The notes: generated by a model not told the origin, from the letters alone. A stretch of DNA of 64,000 nt from Actinomycetospora lutea (GCF_028737205.1 NZ_JAQZAL010000005.1:1-64000); one strand, 5' to 3'; numbered from the stretch's first letter, positions 1 to 9,246 are shown. Numbers and translations are program-made.

Positions 1-1472
1 CCGAGTCCGACGGCGCCGAGTCCGACGGCGCCGAGTCCGACGGCGCCGAGTCCGACGGCGCCGAGTCCGAGGGCCCCGAGTCCGAGGCCGTCGAGTCCGA
101 GGGCGCCGACGACCCCGCCGCGGAGACGCCCGACGAGCAGGCCGGCGACGAGGCCGCCGGGGAGGCCGTCGGGGACGCCGCCGCCGAGGAGCCGACCGCG
201 GCCGAGGTCGTCGAGACGACCGCCGGCGAGGAGACCGCCGCCGAGGAGACCGCCGCCGAGGAGGCCGCCGGGGGCGACGCACCCGCCGCCGAGGAGACGG
301 CCGAGGCGCCCGCCGGCGAGGAGCGCGGCGAGGAGCCCGCGGCCGAGAAGACCGACGAGCCCGCCGGCGAGGGGACCGCAGGGGACGCGGGCCAGGAGGG
401 CCCCGCGGACGGCGGGTCCGGGGACGACACGCCCCCCACGAGCGCCAACGGCACGGCGAACGGCACCGGCAACGGCCGCGCGCCCACCTCACCCTCCGGT
501 CCCTCCGGTCCCTCGGCTCCCTCCTCGGCCCCGCAGCGCGTCCCCCCGCCGCCGGACGCCGCCACGACGATGGTCGGGCCGCGGCTGTCGACGTCGGAGG
601 ACGTCACGCGCACGGTGCGGCGTCCCCCGATGCCGCCGCGCACGGGCCCGCCGACCGGCGCGCGCTGGACCCCGCCGAGCGGCGCGCCGGCCCCCGGCTG
701 GCGTCCCGCACCCCCGCGGCCCGCCACGTCCGGGATGGGCGCGACGGGCCGGCCCGGGCAGCTGGCTCCGGACCCCGGCCCGCTGCCCTTCTCCCCGACG
801 CCGACGCCGTCGAGGCCGCGCCGCTCGCCGTGGGCGGTCGCCGCCGTGGTCGCGCTGCTCGTGCTGATGGCGGCGCTCGGGGCGGTCGGCGCCTACGCGC
901 TGACGCGCTCCCTGGCCGGTCAGGGCGCGTGGGCGACGACGCTCTCGCCGTCGGGGCCGGAGGTCGCGGGCACGGTGCTCATCGCCCACGCCGACACCGA
1001 CGAGCGCTACAGCGGCACCGGCCTGGGCTTCAGCGCGCTCGTCCCCGCCGGCTGGCAGCAGTTCCGGCTCGAGCAGGCGGGCGGGGAGGTCACCGTGCGC
1101 TTCGTGTCGCCCGACGCGCAGCGCGAGCTGCGGGTCGACCGGGTCGCCGGCTTCTACCCGTCGCAGAAGACCGCGGACTACCTCGCGCTGCTCGCGCGCC
1201 CGGCGAGCCTGGGCGTCGACGGCAGCACGGTGGGCCCGGTGGAGAACGTCGGCGCCGCCGCCCCGGGCGCGGAGCCGCCGCAGCAGACCGTCTACCGCAC
1301 CACGTCGGGCCCCGACGACCGCACGACCTGGACGCGCCTGGTGCCGTCGGGCAGCGACCTGTGGGTGGTGCGGCTGACCGCGCCGAGCGCCGACCCGGTG
1401 GGCGCGCCCGAGCAGTTCCGCGCCGTCGCCGACAGCTTCGCCGTGCCGCCGCCCGAGGCGGCCCCGCGGTGA
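1..1472 (+). CDS. Acidic-linker, single-pass membrane protein (C-terminal part, runs in from the left edge)
   Basis: The reading frame is open from base 3 to the TGA at 1470-1472, so at least 489 residues are present and the N-terminus lies outside the window. About 160 residues of Glu/Asp/Ala-rich low-complexity sequence come first, then a Pro-rich stretch. One hydrophobic segment follows (about 833-920, core [20 protein letters not shown]), and then about 170 residues of compact, presumably extracytoplasmic domain ([17 protein letters not shown] onward). Such TM-plus-outer-domain tails are common on actinobacterial Ser/Thr kinases and on stand-alone wall-associated proteins. No kinase motif is visible in this part, so the function is unknown. 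Its stop overlaps the start of the purine nucleoside phosphorylase by 4 bases, suggesting translational coupling. Confidence 0.75.
   Translation, partial: ESDGAESDGAESDGAESDGAESEGPESEAVESEGADDPAAETPDEQAGDEAAGEAVGDAAAEEPTAAEVVETTAGEETAAEETAAEEAAGGDAPAAEETAEAPAGEERGEEPAAEKTDEPAGEGTAGDAGQEGPADGGSGDDTPPTSANGTANGTGNGRAPTSPSGPSGPSAPSSAPQRVPPPPDAATTMVGPRLSTSEDVTRTVRRPPMPPRTGPPTGARWTPPSGAPAPGWRPAPPRPATSGMGATGRPGQLAPDPGPLPFSPTPTPSRPRRSPWAVAAVVALLVLMAALGAVGAYALTRSLAGQGAWATTLSPSGPEVAGTVLIAHADTDERYSGTGLGFSALVPAGWQQFRLEQAGGEVTVRFVSPDAQRELRVDRVAGFYPSQKTADYLALLARPASLGVDGSTVGPVENVGAAAPGAEPPQQTVYRTTSGPDDRTTWTRLVPSGSDLWVVRLTAPSADPVGAPEQFRAVADSFAVPPPEAAPR
3..62 (+). repeat. 15-bp tandem repeat, four perfect copies, coding for ESDGA
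   Basis: GAGTCCGACGGCGCC is repeated four times without change, then two degenerate copies follow to about base 110. It encodes the pentapeptide ESDGA inside the acidic linker. The true array may extend left of the window. Confidence 0.9.
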
Positions 1473-2305
1473 CCGGGACGGAGACCCTCCCCCCGGCCCC
1501 GCCGCCCTCCCCCGAGGACGCCGCGGCCGACCTGGTGCGCCGCACCGGGGCGCTGACCCACGACGTCGCCGTCGTCCTCGGCTCGGGCTGGCGCGCGGCG
1601 GCGGACGCGTTCGGCGAGCCGGTCGCCGAGGTCCCGTTCACCGAGCTGCCCGGCTTCGCCCCGCCCGGCGCGCCCGACCACGCGGGGGTGGCGCGCTCGG
1701 TGGAGGTCGACGGGCGCCGCGTGCTGGTGCTGCTCGGGCGTACCCACCTCTACGAGGGCCACGGGCCCGCGCACGTCGTGCACCCGGTCCGCACCGCGTG
1801 CGCCGCGGGCGCCCGCACGGTGGTGCTGACCAACGCGGCCGGCGGCATCGACCCCTCGTACACGGTCGGGCAGCCCGTGCTCGTCGCCGACCACCTCAAC
1901 CTCACCGCGACGTCGCCGCTGGTCGGCCCCGCGTTCGTCGACCTCACCGACGCCTACGACCCGGGGCTGCGCGCCCGGGCCCGCGCGATCGACCCCGACC
2001 TCGTCGAGGGCGTCTACGCCGGGCTGCGCGGCCCGCACTTCGAGACGCCCGCCGAGATCCGGATGCTGCGCACGCTGGGCGCGGACCTCGTCGGGATGTC
2101 GACGGTGCTCGAGACGATCGCCGCGCGGGCGGCGGGGGCGCGGGTGGCCGGGGTGGCGCTGGTCAGCAACCCCGCTGCGGGCACCACCGAGGACGCGATC
2201 GACCACCTCGCGGTCATCGACGCCGTGCACGCCGCCGCGGCGCGCACCGGGGAGCTGCTCCACCGGCTCGTGCGCGCCGCACTGGAGGAGACGCCCGACC
2301 CGTGA
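1469..2305 (+). CDS. punA: Purine nucleoside phosphorylase
   Basis: A 278-residue class I (trimeric-type) purine nucleoside phosphorylase of the PNP/MTAP family, which cleaves purine (deoxy)nucleosides with phosphate in purine salvage. Visible hallmarks are the phosphate loop VLGSGW near residue 30, the GRTHLYEGH block, [22 protein letters not shown] and the GMSTVLE substrate-site motif, with the base-site Asn in LVSNPAAG. Length matches the family. The start is the GTG at 1469, whose TGA overlap (GTGA) with the preceding stop indicates coupling; longer upstream reading in this frame is a shadow of the previous gene. Its own stop overlaps the next gene in the same way, so three genes read as one operon. 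Confidence 0.93.
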   Translation: MTGTETLPPAPPPSPEDAAADLVRRTGALTHDVAVVLGSGWRAAADAFGEPVAEVPFTELPGFAPPGAPDHAGVARSVEVDGRRVLVLLGRTHLYEGHGPAHVVHPVRTACAAGARTVVLTNAAGGIDPSYTVGQPVLVADHLNLTATSPLVGPAFVDLTDAYDPGLRARARAIDPDLVEGVYAGLRGPHFETPAEIRMLRTLGADLVGMSTVLETIAARAAGARVAGVALVSNPAAGTTEDAIDHLAVIDAVHAAAARTGELLHRLVRAALEETPDP

Positions 2306-2769
2306 CCCGGCTGCTGGTGGTGCACCACACCCCGTCGCCGACGCTGCACGAGCTGCTCGGCGCCGTGCTCGAGGGCGCGGGCACCGACGAGATCGACGGT
2401 GACGTCGAGGTGGTCAGCCGCCCGGCGCTGACCGCGGGTGCGGCCGACGCGCTGGCCTGCGACGGCATCGTGCTGGGCACGCCGGCGAACATCGGCACCA
2501 TGTCCGGGGCGCTCAAGCACTTCTTCGACCAGGTCTACTACCCGTGCCTCGACCAGACCGCCGGGCGGCCCTTCGGCCTCTACGTCCACGGCGGCTCCGA
2601 CACCGCGGGCGCGGTCCGGGACGTCCTGAAGATCACGGGCGCGCTGGGGTGGGAGCAGGCGGCGGAGGTCTGCGAGGTCACCGGCGCGGTCGCCGCCGCC
2701 GACCGCGAGGCGGCGTGGGAGCTCGGTGCGACCGTGGCGCTGCGCGCGCTCGAGAAGACCTCCGGCTGA
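2302..2769 (+). CDS. Flavodoxin / NADPH-dependent FMN reductase-like protein
   Basis: A 155-residue flavodoxin-fold protein. The N-terminal strand [12 protein letters not shown] is the FMN phosphate-binding loop, [23 protein letters not shown] is the WrbA/FMN-reductase middle motif, and GLYVHGGSD the third flavin-contacting strand. It probably binds FMN and acts as a small quinone or flavin reductase in the cytoplasm. The start is the GTG at 2302, overlapping the stop of the nucleoside phosphorylase gene by 4 bases. The pairing with nucleoside salvage has no obvious biochemical link. Confidence 0.85.
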   Translation: MTRLLVVHHTPSPTLHELLGAVLEGAGTDEIDGDVEVVSRPALTAGAADALACDGIVLGTPANIGTMSGALKHFFDQVYYPCLDQTAGRPFGLYVHGGSDTAGAVRDVLKITGALGWEQAAEVCEVTGAVAAADREAAWELGATVALRALEKTSG

Positions 2770-2807
2770 CGGGGCATGCGCGGACCCCGCGGCGCGTTCT
2801 GCGGGGC

Positions 2808-3740
2808 ATGACATCGCGAGTCGTGCAGTACCGCCGCTTCGGAGGGCCCGAGGTCCTCGAGGTCGTCGAGCGCGAGGACCCCGTGCCGGGCGAGGGCCAG
2901 GTGCTCCTCGCCGTCCGCGCCGCGGCGGTCAACCCCCTCGACTGGAAGCTGCGCTCCGGCGCCATGGCGGGCACGGACGCGCCGCCGGAGCCCCAGGTGC
3001 CGGGCTACGACGTGGCCGGCGTCGTGGAGGCGGTCGGCGCGGGCGTCACCGACCTGGCCGTCGGCGACGAGGTGCTCGGCAAGGCGCCCGGCGCGTACGC
3101 CGAGAAGGCGGTCGCGACCGCGACGTCGCTGGTGCGCAAGCCCGCGTCGCTGTCGTTCGCGCAGGCGGCCTCGGTGCCGGTCGGCGCCACGACCACCTAC
3201 CGGGTGCTCGACCTGCTGGGCCTCGGCGAGGGCGACCACACCGGCACCACGCTGGTCGTCGACGGGGCGTCCGGCGCCGTGGGCGTCTACGCCGTGCAGC
3301 TCGCCGTCGCCCGCGGGGCGACCGTGATCGGCACCGCGGGCGCGGCCCACCAGGACGACGTGCGGGCGCTCGGGGCGACCCCGGTGCTCTACGGGGACGG
3401 GCTGGCCGACCGCGTCCGCGCGCTGGCCCCGCAGGGCGTCGACCTCGCGCTCGAGACCGCGGGCAAGGGCGCGCTGCGCGACCTCGTCGCGCTGACCGGC
3501 AGCCCCGAGAAGGTCATCACCATCGCGGACTACGCGGGCGCCCAGGAACTCGGCGTGACGTTCAGCTCTGGCGCCGACCCCGCCGACGAGCGCCGCTGGC
3601 TCGCCGACGCCACCGAGTGTCTCGCCGACGGCCGCTTCCGCACCACCGCCGTCGTCACCTACCCGCTCGAGGAGGCCGGGAAGGCGCAGGACGACAACCA
3701 GTACGGTCGCGTGGCCGGGAAGCTCGTGCTGGTCCCCTGA
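2808..3740 (+). CDS. NADP-dependent zinc-free alcohol dehydrogenase / quinone oxidoreductase
   Basis: A 310-residue medium-chain dehydrogenase/reductase of the zinc-independent QOR branch. It shows the N-terminal GroES-like domain (VPGYDVAGVVEAVGAGV), the SFAQAASVPVGATTTYRVL stretch, and a Rossmann nucleotide site VDGASGAVGVYAVQLAVARGA. Zinc-ligand cysteines are absent. The family reduces quinones or enoyl/enone substrates with NADPH; the actual substrate is unknown. The ATG at 2808 follows a 38-base gap that contains a small GC hairpin (CCCCGC/GCGGGG), so it probably has its own translation signal. It converges on rsmI with only 3 bases between the stops. Confidence 0.88.
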   Translation: MTSRVVQYRRFGGPEVLEVVEREDPVPGEGQVLLAVRAAAVNPLDWKLRSGAMAGTDAPPEPQVPGYDVAGVVEAVGAGVTDLAVGDEVLGKAPGAYAEKAVATATSLVRKPASLSFAQAASVPVGATTTYRVLDLLGLGEGDHTGTTLVVDGASGAVGVYAVQLAVARGATVIGTAGAAHQDDVRALGATPVLYGDGLADRVRALAPQGVDLALETAGKGALRDLVALTGSPEKVITIADYAGAQELGVTFSSGADPADERRWLADATECLADGRFRTTAVVTYPLEEAGKAQDDNQYGRVAGKLVLVP

Positions 3741-3743
3741 CGG

Positions 3744-4601
3744 TCAGGTCCGGGCGCGCAGGGCGGCGTCGTAGAGCGCCTTCGTCGAGACGCCGTGGGC
3801 GTCGCCCACCTCGCGGGCCGCGTCCTTGAGGCGGCGCCCGCCCGCGGCGAGCCCGAGGACCTCCGCCGCGAGGTCCTCGGGCTCGGGGGTCGCCGGCGAC
3901 GCGCCCGCGAGCACGACCGTGATCTCGCCCCGGGGCTCGTGGGCCGCGGCCCAGGCGGAGAGCTCGGCGAGCGGTCCGCGCACGACCTCCTCGTGCGTCT
4001 TGGTCAGCTCGCGGCAGACCGCGCCGCGGCGCTCGCCGCCGAGCTGCGCCACCGCCGCCTCGAGGAGGGACCGCAGGCGCCGCGGGGACTCGAAGAACAC
4101 GACGGTGCGCCGCTCGGCGGCGAGCTCGGCGAACCAGGTGCGGCGCTCGCCGTCCTTGCGCGGTGCGAACCCCTCGAAGCAGAACCGGTCGGTGGGCAGC
4201 CCCGAGACCGCCAGCGCCGTGAGCACCGCCGACGGGCCCGGCAGGCACCGCACCGCCAGCCCCGCCGCGAGGCACGCGGCGACGGCCCGGTAGCCGGGGT
4301 CGGACACGCTGGGCATCCCGCCGTCGGTGATCAGCAGCACGGTCGCGCCGCTGCGGACGTCCTCGACCAGCCCGGGGGTGCGGGCCACCTCGTTGTCCTC
4401 GCGGAACACCACGACGCGCCCGCTCACCTCGACGCCGAGGTCGGCGGCCAGGCGCCGCAGGCGGCGGGTGTCCTCGGTGGCCACGACGTCCGCCGTGGCC
4501 AGCGCGTCGCGCACCCGCGGGGAGGCGTCCGCGGGGTCGCCGAGCGTGACACCACCCAGCAGGAGCACCCCGTCCGACCGCGTCACCACGACCGAGACCA
4601 T
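3744..4601 (-). CDS. rsmI: 16S rRNA (cytidine1402-2'-O)-methyltransferase RsmI
   Basis: A 285-residue SAM-dependent methyltransferase of the tetrapyrrole-methylase fold that 2'-O-methylates C1402 of 16S rRNA. Diagnostic blocks are LLLGGVTLGDPADASPRVRDAL, ATEDTRRLRRLAADLGV, LITDGGMPSVSDPGYR, CLPGPSAVLTALAVSGLPTDRFCFEGFAPRK and FFESPRRL. The ATG at 4601 gives the standard N-terminus. It is divergent from pmt with only a few bases between the two starts. The same rsmI/pmt divergent pair is found in M. tuberculosis (Rv1003/Rv1002c). Confidence 0.95.
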   Translation of the reverse strand: MVSVVVTRSDGVLLLGGVTLGDPADASPRVRDALATADVVATEDTRRLRRLAADLGVEVSGRVVVFREDNEVARTPGLVEDVRSGATVLLITDGGMPSVSDPGYRAVAACLAAGLAVRCLPGPSAVLTALAVSGLPTDRFCFEGFAPRKDGERRTWFAELAAERRTVVFFESPRRLRSLLEAAVAQLGGERRGAVCRELTKTHEEVVRGPLAELSAWAAAHEPRGEITVVLAGASPATPEPEDLAAEVLGLAAGGRRLKDAAREVGDAHGVSTKALYDAALRART

Positions 4602-4606
4602 ACGAT
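4601..4606 (+). promoter_or_regulatory. Probable -10 element of the pmt gene
   Basis: TACGAT lies directly before the GTG codons at 4609 and 4615, the arrangement of a leaderless actinobacterial transcript. It overlaps the rsmI start codon, so the two divergent genes share almost no intergenic DNA. Confidence 0.45.
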
Positions 4607-4608
4607 CG

Positions 4609-6180
4609 GTGGCCGTGACGGCCACCATCGCGCGCCCGGCGCCGGACGCAGCGGGCGTGCTGCCCGCTCCGCAGGACGCCCCGGCCGTCGCGCAGCTGCT
4701 CGGGCGGCCGATGCCCACCGACCGCCTCCGCGGCTGGGTGGTGGCGCTCGTCCTCACGGTGGTCGGCGGTGTCGTCCGCTTCTGGGACCTCGGCTGGCCC
4801 ACCGACCAGGGCACGCCGATCTTCGACGAGAAGCACTACGTGCCCCAGGCGTGGCAGGTGCTGCGCAACGGCGGGTACGAGGACAACCCCGGTTACGAGC
4901 TGGTCGTGCACCCGCCGCTGTCCAAGCAGCTCATGGCGGTCGGCCAGTGGGTCTTCGGCTACGACCCGGTGGGCTGGCGCGCGGCCTCGGCGCTCGCGGG
5001 CACGCTGTGCATCCTGGTGATCATCCGCGTGGCGCGGCGGATGACCCGCTCCACGCTGCTCGGCGCCCTGGCCGGCGTGCTGCTCATCGCCGACGGCGTC
5101 AGCCACGTCTCCGCCCGCGTCGGGATGATCGACATCTTCCCGGCCCTGTTCGTGCTGCTCGCGTTCGCGGCGCTGATGGTCGACCGCGACGACGTGCGCG
5201 CCCGCCTCGCGGTCGTCGTCGCCGAGGGGCGCATCGCCGAGACCGTGTACGGGCCGCGGCTCGGGATCCGCTGGTGGCGCCTCGCGGCCGGCGTCTGCCT
5301 GGGGCTCTCGCTGGCCGCGAAGTGGTCGGGGCTCTACTACATCGCCTTCTTCGGCCTGCTGCTCGTCGGGCTCGACGCCGCGGCCCGGCGCGCGGCCGGG
5401 GTGGCCCGCCCGTTCGTCGGGACGCTGGTGCGCGACGTCGCCCCCGCGGTGTGGGCGTTCCTGGCGGTGCCGGTCCTGTGCTACCTGGCGAGCTGGCTGC
5501 CGTGGATCGCGAGCGAGACGGGCACCGACCGCCACGCCGTCGGCCAGCAGCTGCCGGTCGGCGGCCCCTTCGGCTTCCTGCCCGACTGGCTGCGCGGGCT
5601 CGTCTACTACAGCACCAAGGTCCTCGAGTTCCACGCCACGCTCGACACCCCGCGCGGCGCGCCGCACCCCTGGGAGTCGAAGCCCTGGACGTGGCCGATG
5701 GGCCTGCGCCCGATGCTCTACTACTACGAGTCGGGCACCGCCGAGCTCGGCTGCGGCTCGCCGTCGTGCGTGTCCGCGGTGATGCTCATCGGCACGCCGG
5801 CGCTGTGGTGGGTCTCGCTGCCGGTGCTCGGCTGGTCGATCTGGCGCGTCGTGACGGCGTTCGACTGGCGCCACGTCGCGGTGCTCGTCGGCTACGGCGC
5901 GGGCTTCCTGCCCTGGTTCACCAACCTCGACCGGCAGATGTACTTCTTCTACATGACCCCCGTGGCGCCGTTCCTCGTGCTGGCGGTGGTCCTGGCCCTC
6001 GGCGAGTTTCTCGGGCGCCGCGAGCAGGGGCTGGAACGCCGGCGCACGGGCACGCTCGTCGTCGGCGTCTACACCGGCCTGGTCGTCGCGAACTTCGCCT
6101 GGCTCTGGCCGATCCTCGTCGGGACGTGGATCACCGCCGACCGCTGGAACGCGGAGCTGTGGCTGCCGTCCTGGCGGTGA
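4609..6180 (+). CDS. pmt: Polyprenyl-phosphate-mannose--protein mannosyltransferase (GT39)
   Basis: A multi-pass membrane enzyme of about 523 residues that transfers mannose from polyprenyl-phosphate-mannose to Ser/Thr of exported proteins, the actinobacterial O-mannosylation enzyme equivalent to Rv1002c. The catalytic acidic pair is in IFDEKHYVPQAW (about residues 71-82), followed by HPPLSKQLMAVGQW and the typical DRQMYFFYM and WNAELWLPSW C-terminal motifs. At least nine hydrophobic helices can be read. Starts possible are GTG 4609 or GTG 4615; the 120-residue upstream extension is antisense to rsmI and was discarded. It abuts the convergent methyltransferase gene with no gap. Confidence 0.93.
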   Translation: MAVTATIARPAPDAAGVLPAPQDAPAVAQLLGRPMPTDRLRGWVVALVLTVVGGVVRFWDLGWPTDQGTPIFDEKHYVPQAWQVLRNGGYEDNPGYELVVHPPLSKQLMAVGQWVFGYDPVGWRAASALAGTLCILVIIRVARRMTRSTLLGALAGVLLIADGVSHVSARVGMIDIFPALFVLLAFAALMVDRDDVRARLAVVVAEGRIAETVYGPRLGIRWWRLAAGVCLGLSLAAKWSGLYYIAFFGLLLVGLDAAARRAAGVARPFVGTLVRDVAPAVWAFLAVPVLCYLASWLPWIASETGTDRHAVGQQLPVGGPFGFLPDWLRGLVYYSTKVLEFHATLDTPRGAPHPWESKPWTWPMGLRPMLYYYESGTAELGCGSPSCVSAVMLIGTPALWWVSLPVLGWSIWRVVTAFDWRHVAVLVGYGAGFLPWFTNLDRQMYFFYMTPVAPFLVLAVVLALGEFLGRREQGLERRRTGTLVVGVYTGLVVANFAWLWPILVGTWITADRWNAELWLPSWR

Positions 6181-7029
6181 TCACGCCCGACGCGCCGTGA
6201 CCAGCCAGGCCGCCGACCCGAGCACGACCCCGTCCGGGCCCTCGTGCGCGGCCAGCGTGGCGCGCAGGGCCTCGCTGTGGCGCTCGCGCTCGGCGGGCGG
6301 GAGGTCCGCGAGCATCCACCCGAGCAGGCCCACGACGAACGCGTGCGCCTCGTCGGCGTCGTGCCCGTAGACCTCGGGCTCGGCCAGACCGTCCAGCGCG
6401 ACGTCGGTGAACCCCGCCGCGGTCAGCAGGTCCCGGACGTGGTCGGGGTCGCTGAGCGAGAACGGGCCGGGCTGCCCCGCCGGTGACGGCGGCGGCCCCT
6501 GGCCCGCGAGGTCGCGGGCGAAGGCGACGATCCACTCGTTGCGGTCCGCGGCCTGCCAGGTCAGCAGCGTGAGCCGCCCGCCGGGCCGGACCGCCCGCGC
6601 GAGGTTCGCGAACGCGACGTCGGGGCGGCCGAAGAACATCGCGCCGGTCCGGCTGATGACCCCGTCGAACGCCGCCGTGCCGAACGGGTGCACCTGGGCG
6701 TCGGCGCGGGCGAAGCGGGCGTTCGGGACGCCCTCCGCCGCCGCCGTGGCCCGGGCGACCTCGATCATGCGGCCCGAGAGGTCGACGCCGAACGCCTCCC
6801 CGCCCGGCGCGGCCCGCGCCGCCGCGCGGGTCGTCAGCCCCGTGCCGCACCCGACGTCGAGCACCCGGTCGCCGGGCCCGATCGCGGCCGCCGCGTGGAA
6901 GGCCGGCTGGTAGCGGGCCAGCGCGGTGTCGAAGCGGTCCGGGTGCGCGGCCCAGTAGTCGCCCTCGGTCCCGTCCCACGCCGTCGCCTGGGCTCGGTTG
7001 GTGGGGTCGACGGAGGTGGTCGTGGTCAT
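6181..7029 (-). CDS. Class I SAM-dependent methyltransferase
   Basis: A 282-residue UbiE/Coq5-like methyltransferase. Motif I is VLDVGCGTGLTTRAA (about residues 56-70), motif II lies at FDGVISRTGAMFF, and motif III at RPGGRLTLLTW. The C-terminal half has the substrate-lid pattern of small-molecule methyltransferases in this family. The substrate cannot be read. It is transcribed away from a PadR-type regulator gene, with an inverted repeat between the two starts, so the regulator probably controls it. Confidence 0.85.
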   Translation of the reverse strand: MTTTTSVDPTNRAQATAWDGTEGDYWAAHPDRFDTALARYQPAFHAAAAIGPGDRVLDVGCGTGLTTRAAARAAPGGEAFGVDLSGRMIEVARATAAAEGVPNARFARADAQVHPFGTAAFDGVISRTGAMFFGRPDVAFANLARAVRPGGRLTLLTWQAADRNEWIVAFARDLAGQGPPPSPAGQPGPFSLSDPDHVRDLLTAAGFTDVALDGLAEPEVYGHDADEAHAFVVGLLGWMLADLPPAERERHSEALRATLAAHEGPDGVVLGSAAWLVTARRA

Positions 7030-7041
7030 CGCGGGTCTCCG

Positions 7042-7060
7042 ATACTCTCTCGGGGAGTAT
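7042..7060. promoter_or_regulatory. Inverted repeat operator between methyltransferase and padR
   Basis: ATACTC-N7-GAGTAT is a perfect 6-bp inverted repeat in the 54-base divergent gap, and the half GGGGAGTA recurs at 7075-7082 just before the padR start. It is a plausible autoregulatory PadR site; binding is inferred from position only. Confidence 0.6.
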
Positions 7061-7083
7061 TAAGGTCGTCCCCAGGGGAGTAC

Positions 7084-7703
7084 ATGTCAAGTCCACGTCT
7101 GACGAGCACGTCCTACGCCGTCCTCGGCCTGCTCGGGGTGCAGCCCTGGAGCACCTACGAGCTGACCCGGCAGATGGACCGCAGCCTCGGGCGGATGTGG
7201 CCGCGGGCGGCCAGCAAGCTCTACGAGGAGCCCAAAAAGCTGGTCGCGCACGGTTACGCGGCCGCCGAGACCGAGACGGTCGGGCGCCGGCCGCGCACCG
7301 TCTACTCGATCACCGACGACGGCCGGGCCGCCCTGGCGCGCTGGCTCGCCGAGCCCGGGGAGGGCCCGGTGCTGGAGTTCGAGGCGCTGGTGAAGCTCGG
7401 GTTCGCCGAGCACGGCACGCGGGAGGACGCGCTGCGCACGGTCGCGGCGGCCCGGGCGTGGGCGCGGGAGCGCAACGTCGTCAACCGGGAGGCGGCCCGC
7501 GACTACGCCGCCGGCGAGGGCCCGTACCAGCACCGCGCCGCCCAGGGGATGATCGCCGGGGCGTTCTTCCCGACCTCTACGCCATGGTCGCCCGCTGGGC
7601 CGACTGGGCCGAGGAGCAGATCGCGTCCTGGCCGGAGGACCCGGCCGAGGCCGTGGCCGACCGCGCAGAGCTGGAGGAGATCGCCCGGCGGGCCGACTGG
7701 TGA
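7084..7703 (+). pseudogene. PadR-family regulator, frameshifted near its C-terminus
   Basis: The first 162 codons from the ATG at 7084 give a normal PadR protein: winged helix (SYAVLGLLGVQPWSTYELTRQ, wing VGRRPRTVYSITDDGRAAL) and the start of the C-terminal dimerisation helix. The family-typical ending DLYAMVARWADWAEEQIASW is present, but in another frame from base 7572 to the TGA at 7701-7703. Two bases (7570-7571) remain where three are needed, so one base is missing in the run TTCTTCCCG. Without the correction the frame runs on to 9159 across the tRNA gene, which no real gene would do. It is either a recent one-base deletion or a sequencing error; the DNA-binding half is intact. Confidence 0.8.
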
Positions 7704-7729
7704 GCCCCCGGCCGGACGGGGAGAAAGGG

Positions 7730-7802
7730 TGGAGCTGAGGGGAATCGAACCCCTGACCTACTCGATGCGAACGAGTCGCGCTACCAACTGCGCCACAGCC
7801 CC
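7730..7802 (-). tRNA. tRNA-Ala (anticodon CGC)
   Basis: The minus strand folds as a standard cloverleaf. The acceptor is GGGGCTG/CAGCTCC with one G-U pair, the D-arm GCGC...GCGC, the anticodon stem ACTCG/CGAGT with loop TTCGCAT (anticodon CGC, reading GCG), and the T-arm AGGGG/CCCCT with loop TTCGATT. It is 73 bases with the discriminator A; the CCA end is not encoded. Confidence 0.96.
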
Positions 7803-7864
7803 TGGTGCGGCGCCAACTCTAGCAACGCCGCGGATCAGTGTCGGACATCGGGTCGGACGGCGGG

Positions 7865-9022
7865 TCAGGCTCCCGCCGCGCGGCGGTAGCCGTAGCTCCG
7901 CTCGCCGTCGAGGTCGTGGAACGCGGGGTCGTCGTCGGTGTCGTCGACCAGCTCCATGTCGTCCGGCACCGGCGGCGGAGGCGTGCGGGGGGCTGCCCAG
8001 CGGGGCGCCTCGTCCCGGTCGTCGAGGTCGTCCTCCTCGTCGTCGGCGAACCCGTCGTCGTGGGCGTCGTACTCGCCGTCGATCCAGTCGGCGTCGCGGT
8101 AGGCCGCCATGCGCGCGTCGTGCGCGGCCTGGCGCTCCCGGCGGGCCTCGAGCGCCCGCCGCTCCCCGGACAGGCGCGCGGCACGGCGTGCGCGCACCTC
8201 CTCCTCGATGCGCGTCTGCCGGCGCAGGAAGACGAGGTAGCCGACGAGCAGGACGTCCGCGACCGCGTGCAGCCACCACATCACGCTGGAGACCACGAGC
8301 GCCGCGAGCGCGGAGAGGATCGCCACCGCGATCAGCCCGAGGACGATGCGCTGGCGGAACGTGTAGCGGGCGTGCGCGGCGGCGGCCGCGGCGTCGGGAT
8401 CGAACCCGCCCCGCCCGGGCCGGTAGGTCCGCAGCTCCCGGCCGGGCTCGTCGAGGTCGTCGTCGAGGTCGTCGTCGAGGTCGCGGACGTCGTGCTCGTC
8501 GTCCTCGTCGTACTCCCGGTCGTACTCCCGGTCGTACTCCCGGTCGTACTCCCGGTCGTCGTCGAGGTCGTCCTCGAGGTCCTCGGGCTCGGCGCGCTCC
8601 TCGGGCGCGGGACGGCGCAGCACCCGCTCGCGGCCGACGACGCGGGTCGGCTCGTCGGCGGGACCCCGGTCGTCGTCGTGCTCGTGCTCGTGCTCGTCGA
8701 GGTCGTCCAGGTCGTCGCGCTCGGCGTCGAGGTCGAGCTCGGCGTCGAGGGCCTCCTGGGTCTCGTCCGCGCGCTCGGCGAGGGCGGTGCTCCCGGTGCC
8801 GGTCGACGCCGCCGCACGCTCGCCGCGGGCGCGTCCGTCCGTCTGCACAGTCGCCACGGGGACCTCCTCGATCAGGGATGCGCCGGCCGTCCTCGGCAGC
8901 ACCCGTGCGCTCAGGTCGACGTCCGCGGGGCGCGGGACCATCTGGCGGCGGCGGGCGACGACGGGGACGAGCACCACCAGCCACGCGAGGACCAGGGCCG
9001 CGAAGACGACCGAGCTCGGCAC
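7865..9022 (-). CDS. glpR: Divisome membrane protein SepX/GlpR
   Basis: A 385-residue membrane protein. It has an N-terminal helix (SSVVFAALVLAWLVVLVPVV), a long Asp/Glu-rich disordered middle with EYDR repeats, two adjacent helices (IVLGLIAVAILSALAALVVS and MWWLHAVADVLLVGYLVFL) and a basic then acidic tail. This layout and its position two genes from the MoeA-like gene match GlpR of Corynebacterium and SepX of Streptomyces, the membrane receptor for the gephyrin-like Glp that links it to the FtsZ division machinery. M. tuberculosis has the same order (Rv0994-Rv0995-Rv0996). The assignment rests on architecture and synteny; the acidic middle is too biased to compare. Confidence 0.82.
   Translation of the reverse strand: MPSSVVFAALVLAWLVVLVPVVARRRQMVPRPADVDLSARVLPRTAGASLIEEVPVATVQTDGRARGERAAASTGTGSTALAERADETQEALDAELDLDAERDDLDDLDEHEHEHDDDRGPADEPTRVVGRERVLRRPAPEERAEPEDLEDDLDDDREYDREYDREYDREYDEDDEHDVRDLDDDLDDDLDEPGRELRTYRPGRGGFDPDAAAAAAHARYTFRQRIVLGLIAVAILSALAALVVSSVMWWLHAVADVLLVGYLVFLRRQTRIEEEVRARRAARLSGERRALEARRERQAAHDARMAAYRDADWIDGEYDAHDDGFADDEEDDLDDRDEAPRWAAPRTPPPPVPDDMELVDDTDDDPAFHDLDGERSYGYRRAAGA
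8510..8557 (-). repeat. 12-bp tandem repeat, four copies, coding for EYDR
   Basis: GTACTCCCGGTC (plus strand) is repeated four times exactly inside glpR and encodes (EYDR)4 in its acidic linker. Copy number is likely to vary between strains. Confidence 0.9.
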
Positions 9023-9246
9023 CGCAGACCTCCCACCCCGGACGACCGCGACGACCGGATCCGGCTCGTCGCAGGCGCCACGCTAGTCACACGAGTCCCG
9101 TGCGCCCCGCAGCCGCGGCGGCGTGTCGTGTGCGAGCGGTGACGAGATCCCTCCAGTAGGGGAACCAGCCGCTCGAGGCTTTCGGCCGCTTACCACTCGA
9201 CCGGATGGCGCGCCAGTCTCGACCTCTGGGCCATGTGGGTGTTGCG

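Noticed and set aside
3655-5874. Very long antisense or out-of-frame open frames, e.g. 739 codons opposite rsmI/pmt, and others of 750-1476 codons elsewhere
   Set aside because: They are Arg/Ala/Pro/Gly-rich shadows caused by G/C at third positions; each lies over a gene with recognisable domains and has no motif of its own.
7705-9159. Read-through continuation of the PadR frame to 9159
   Set aside because: It would pass through the tRNA-Ala gene and the antisense of glpR; the family-typical C-terminus exists in the other frame.
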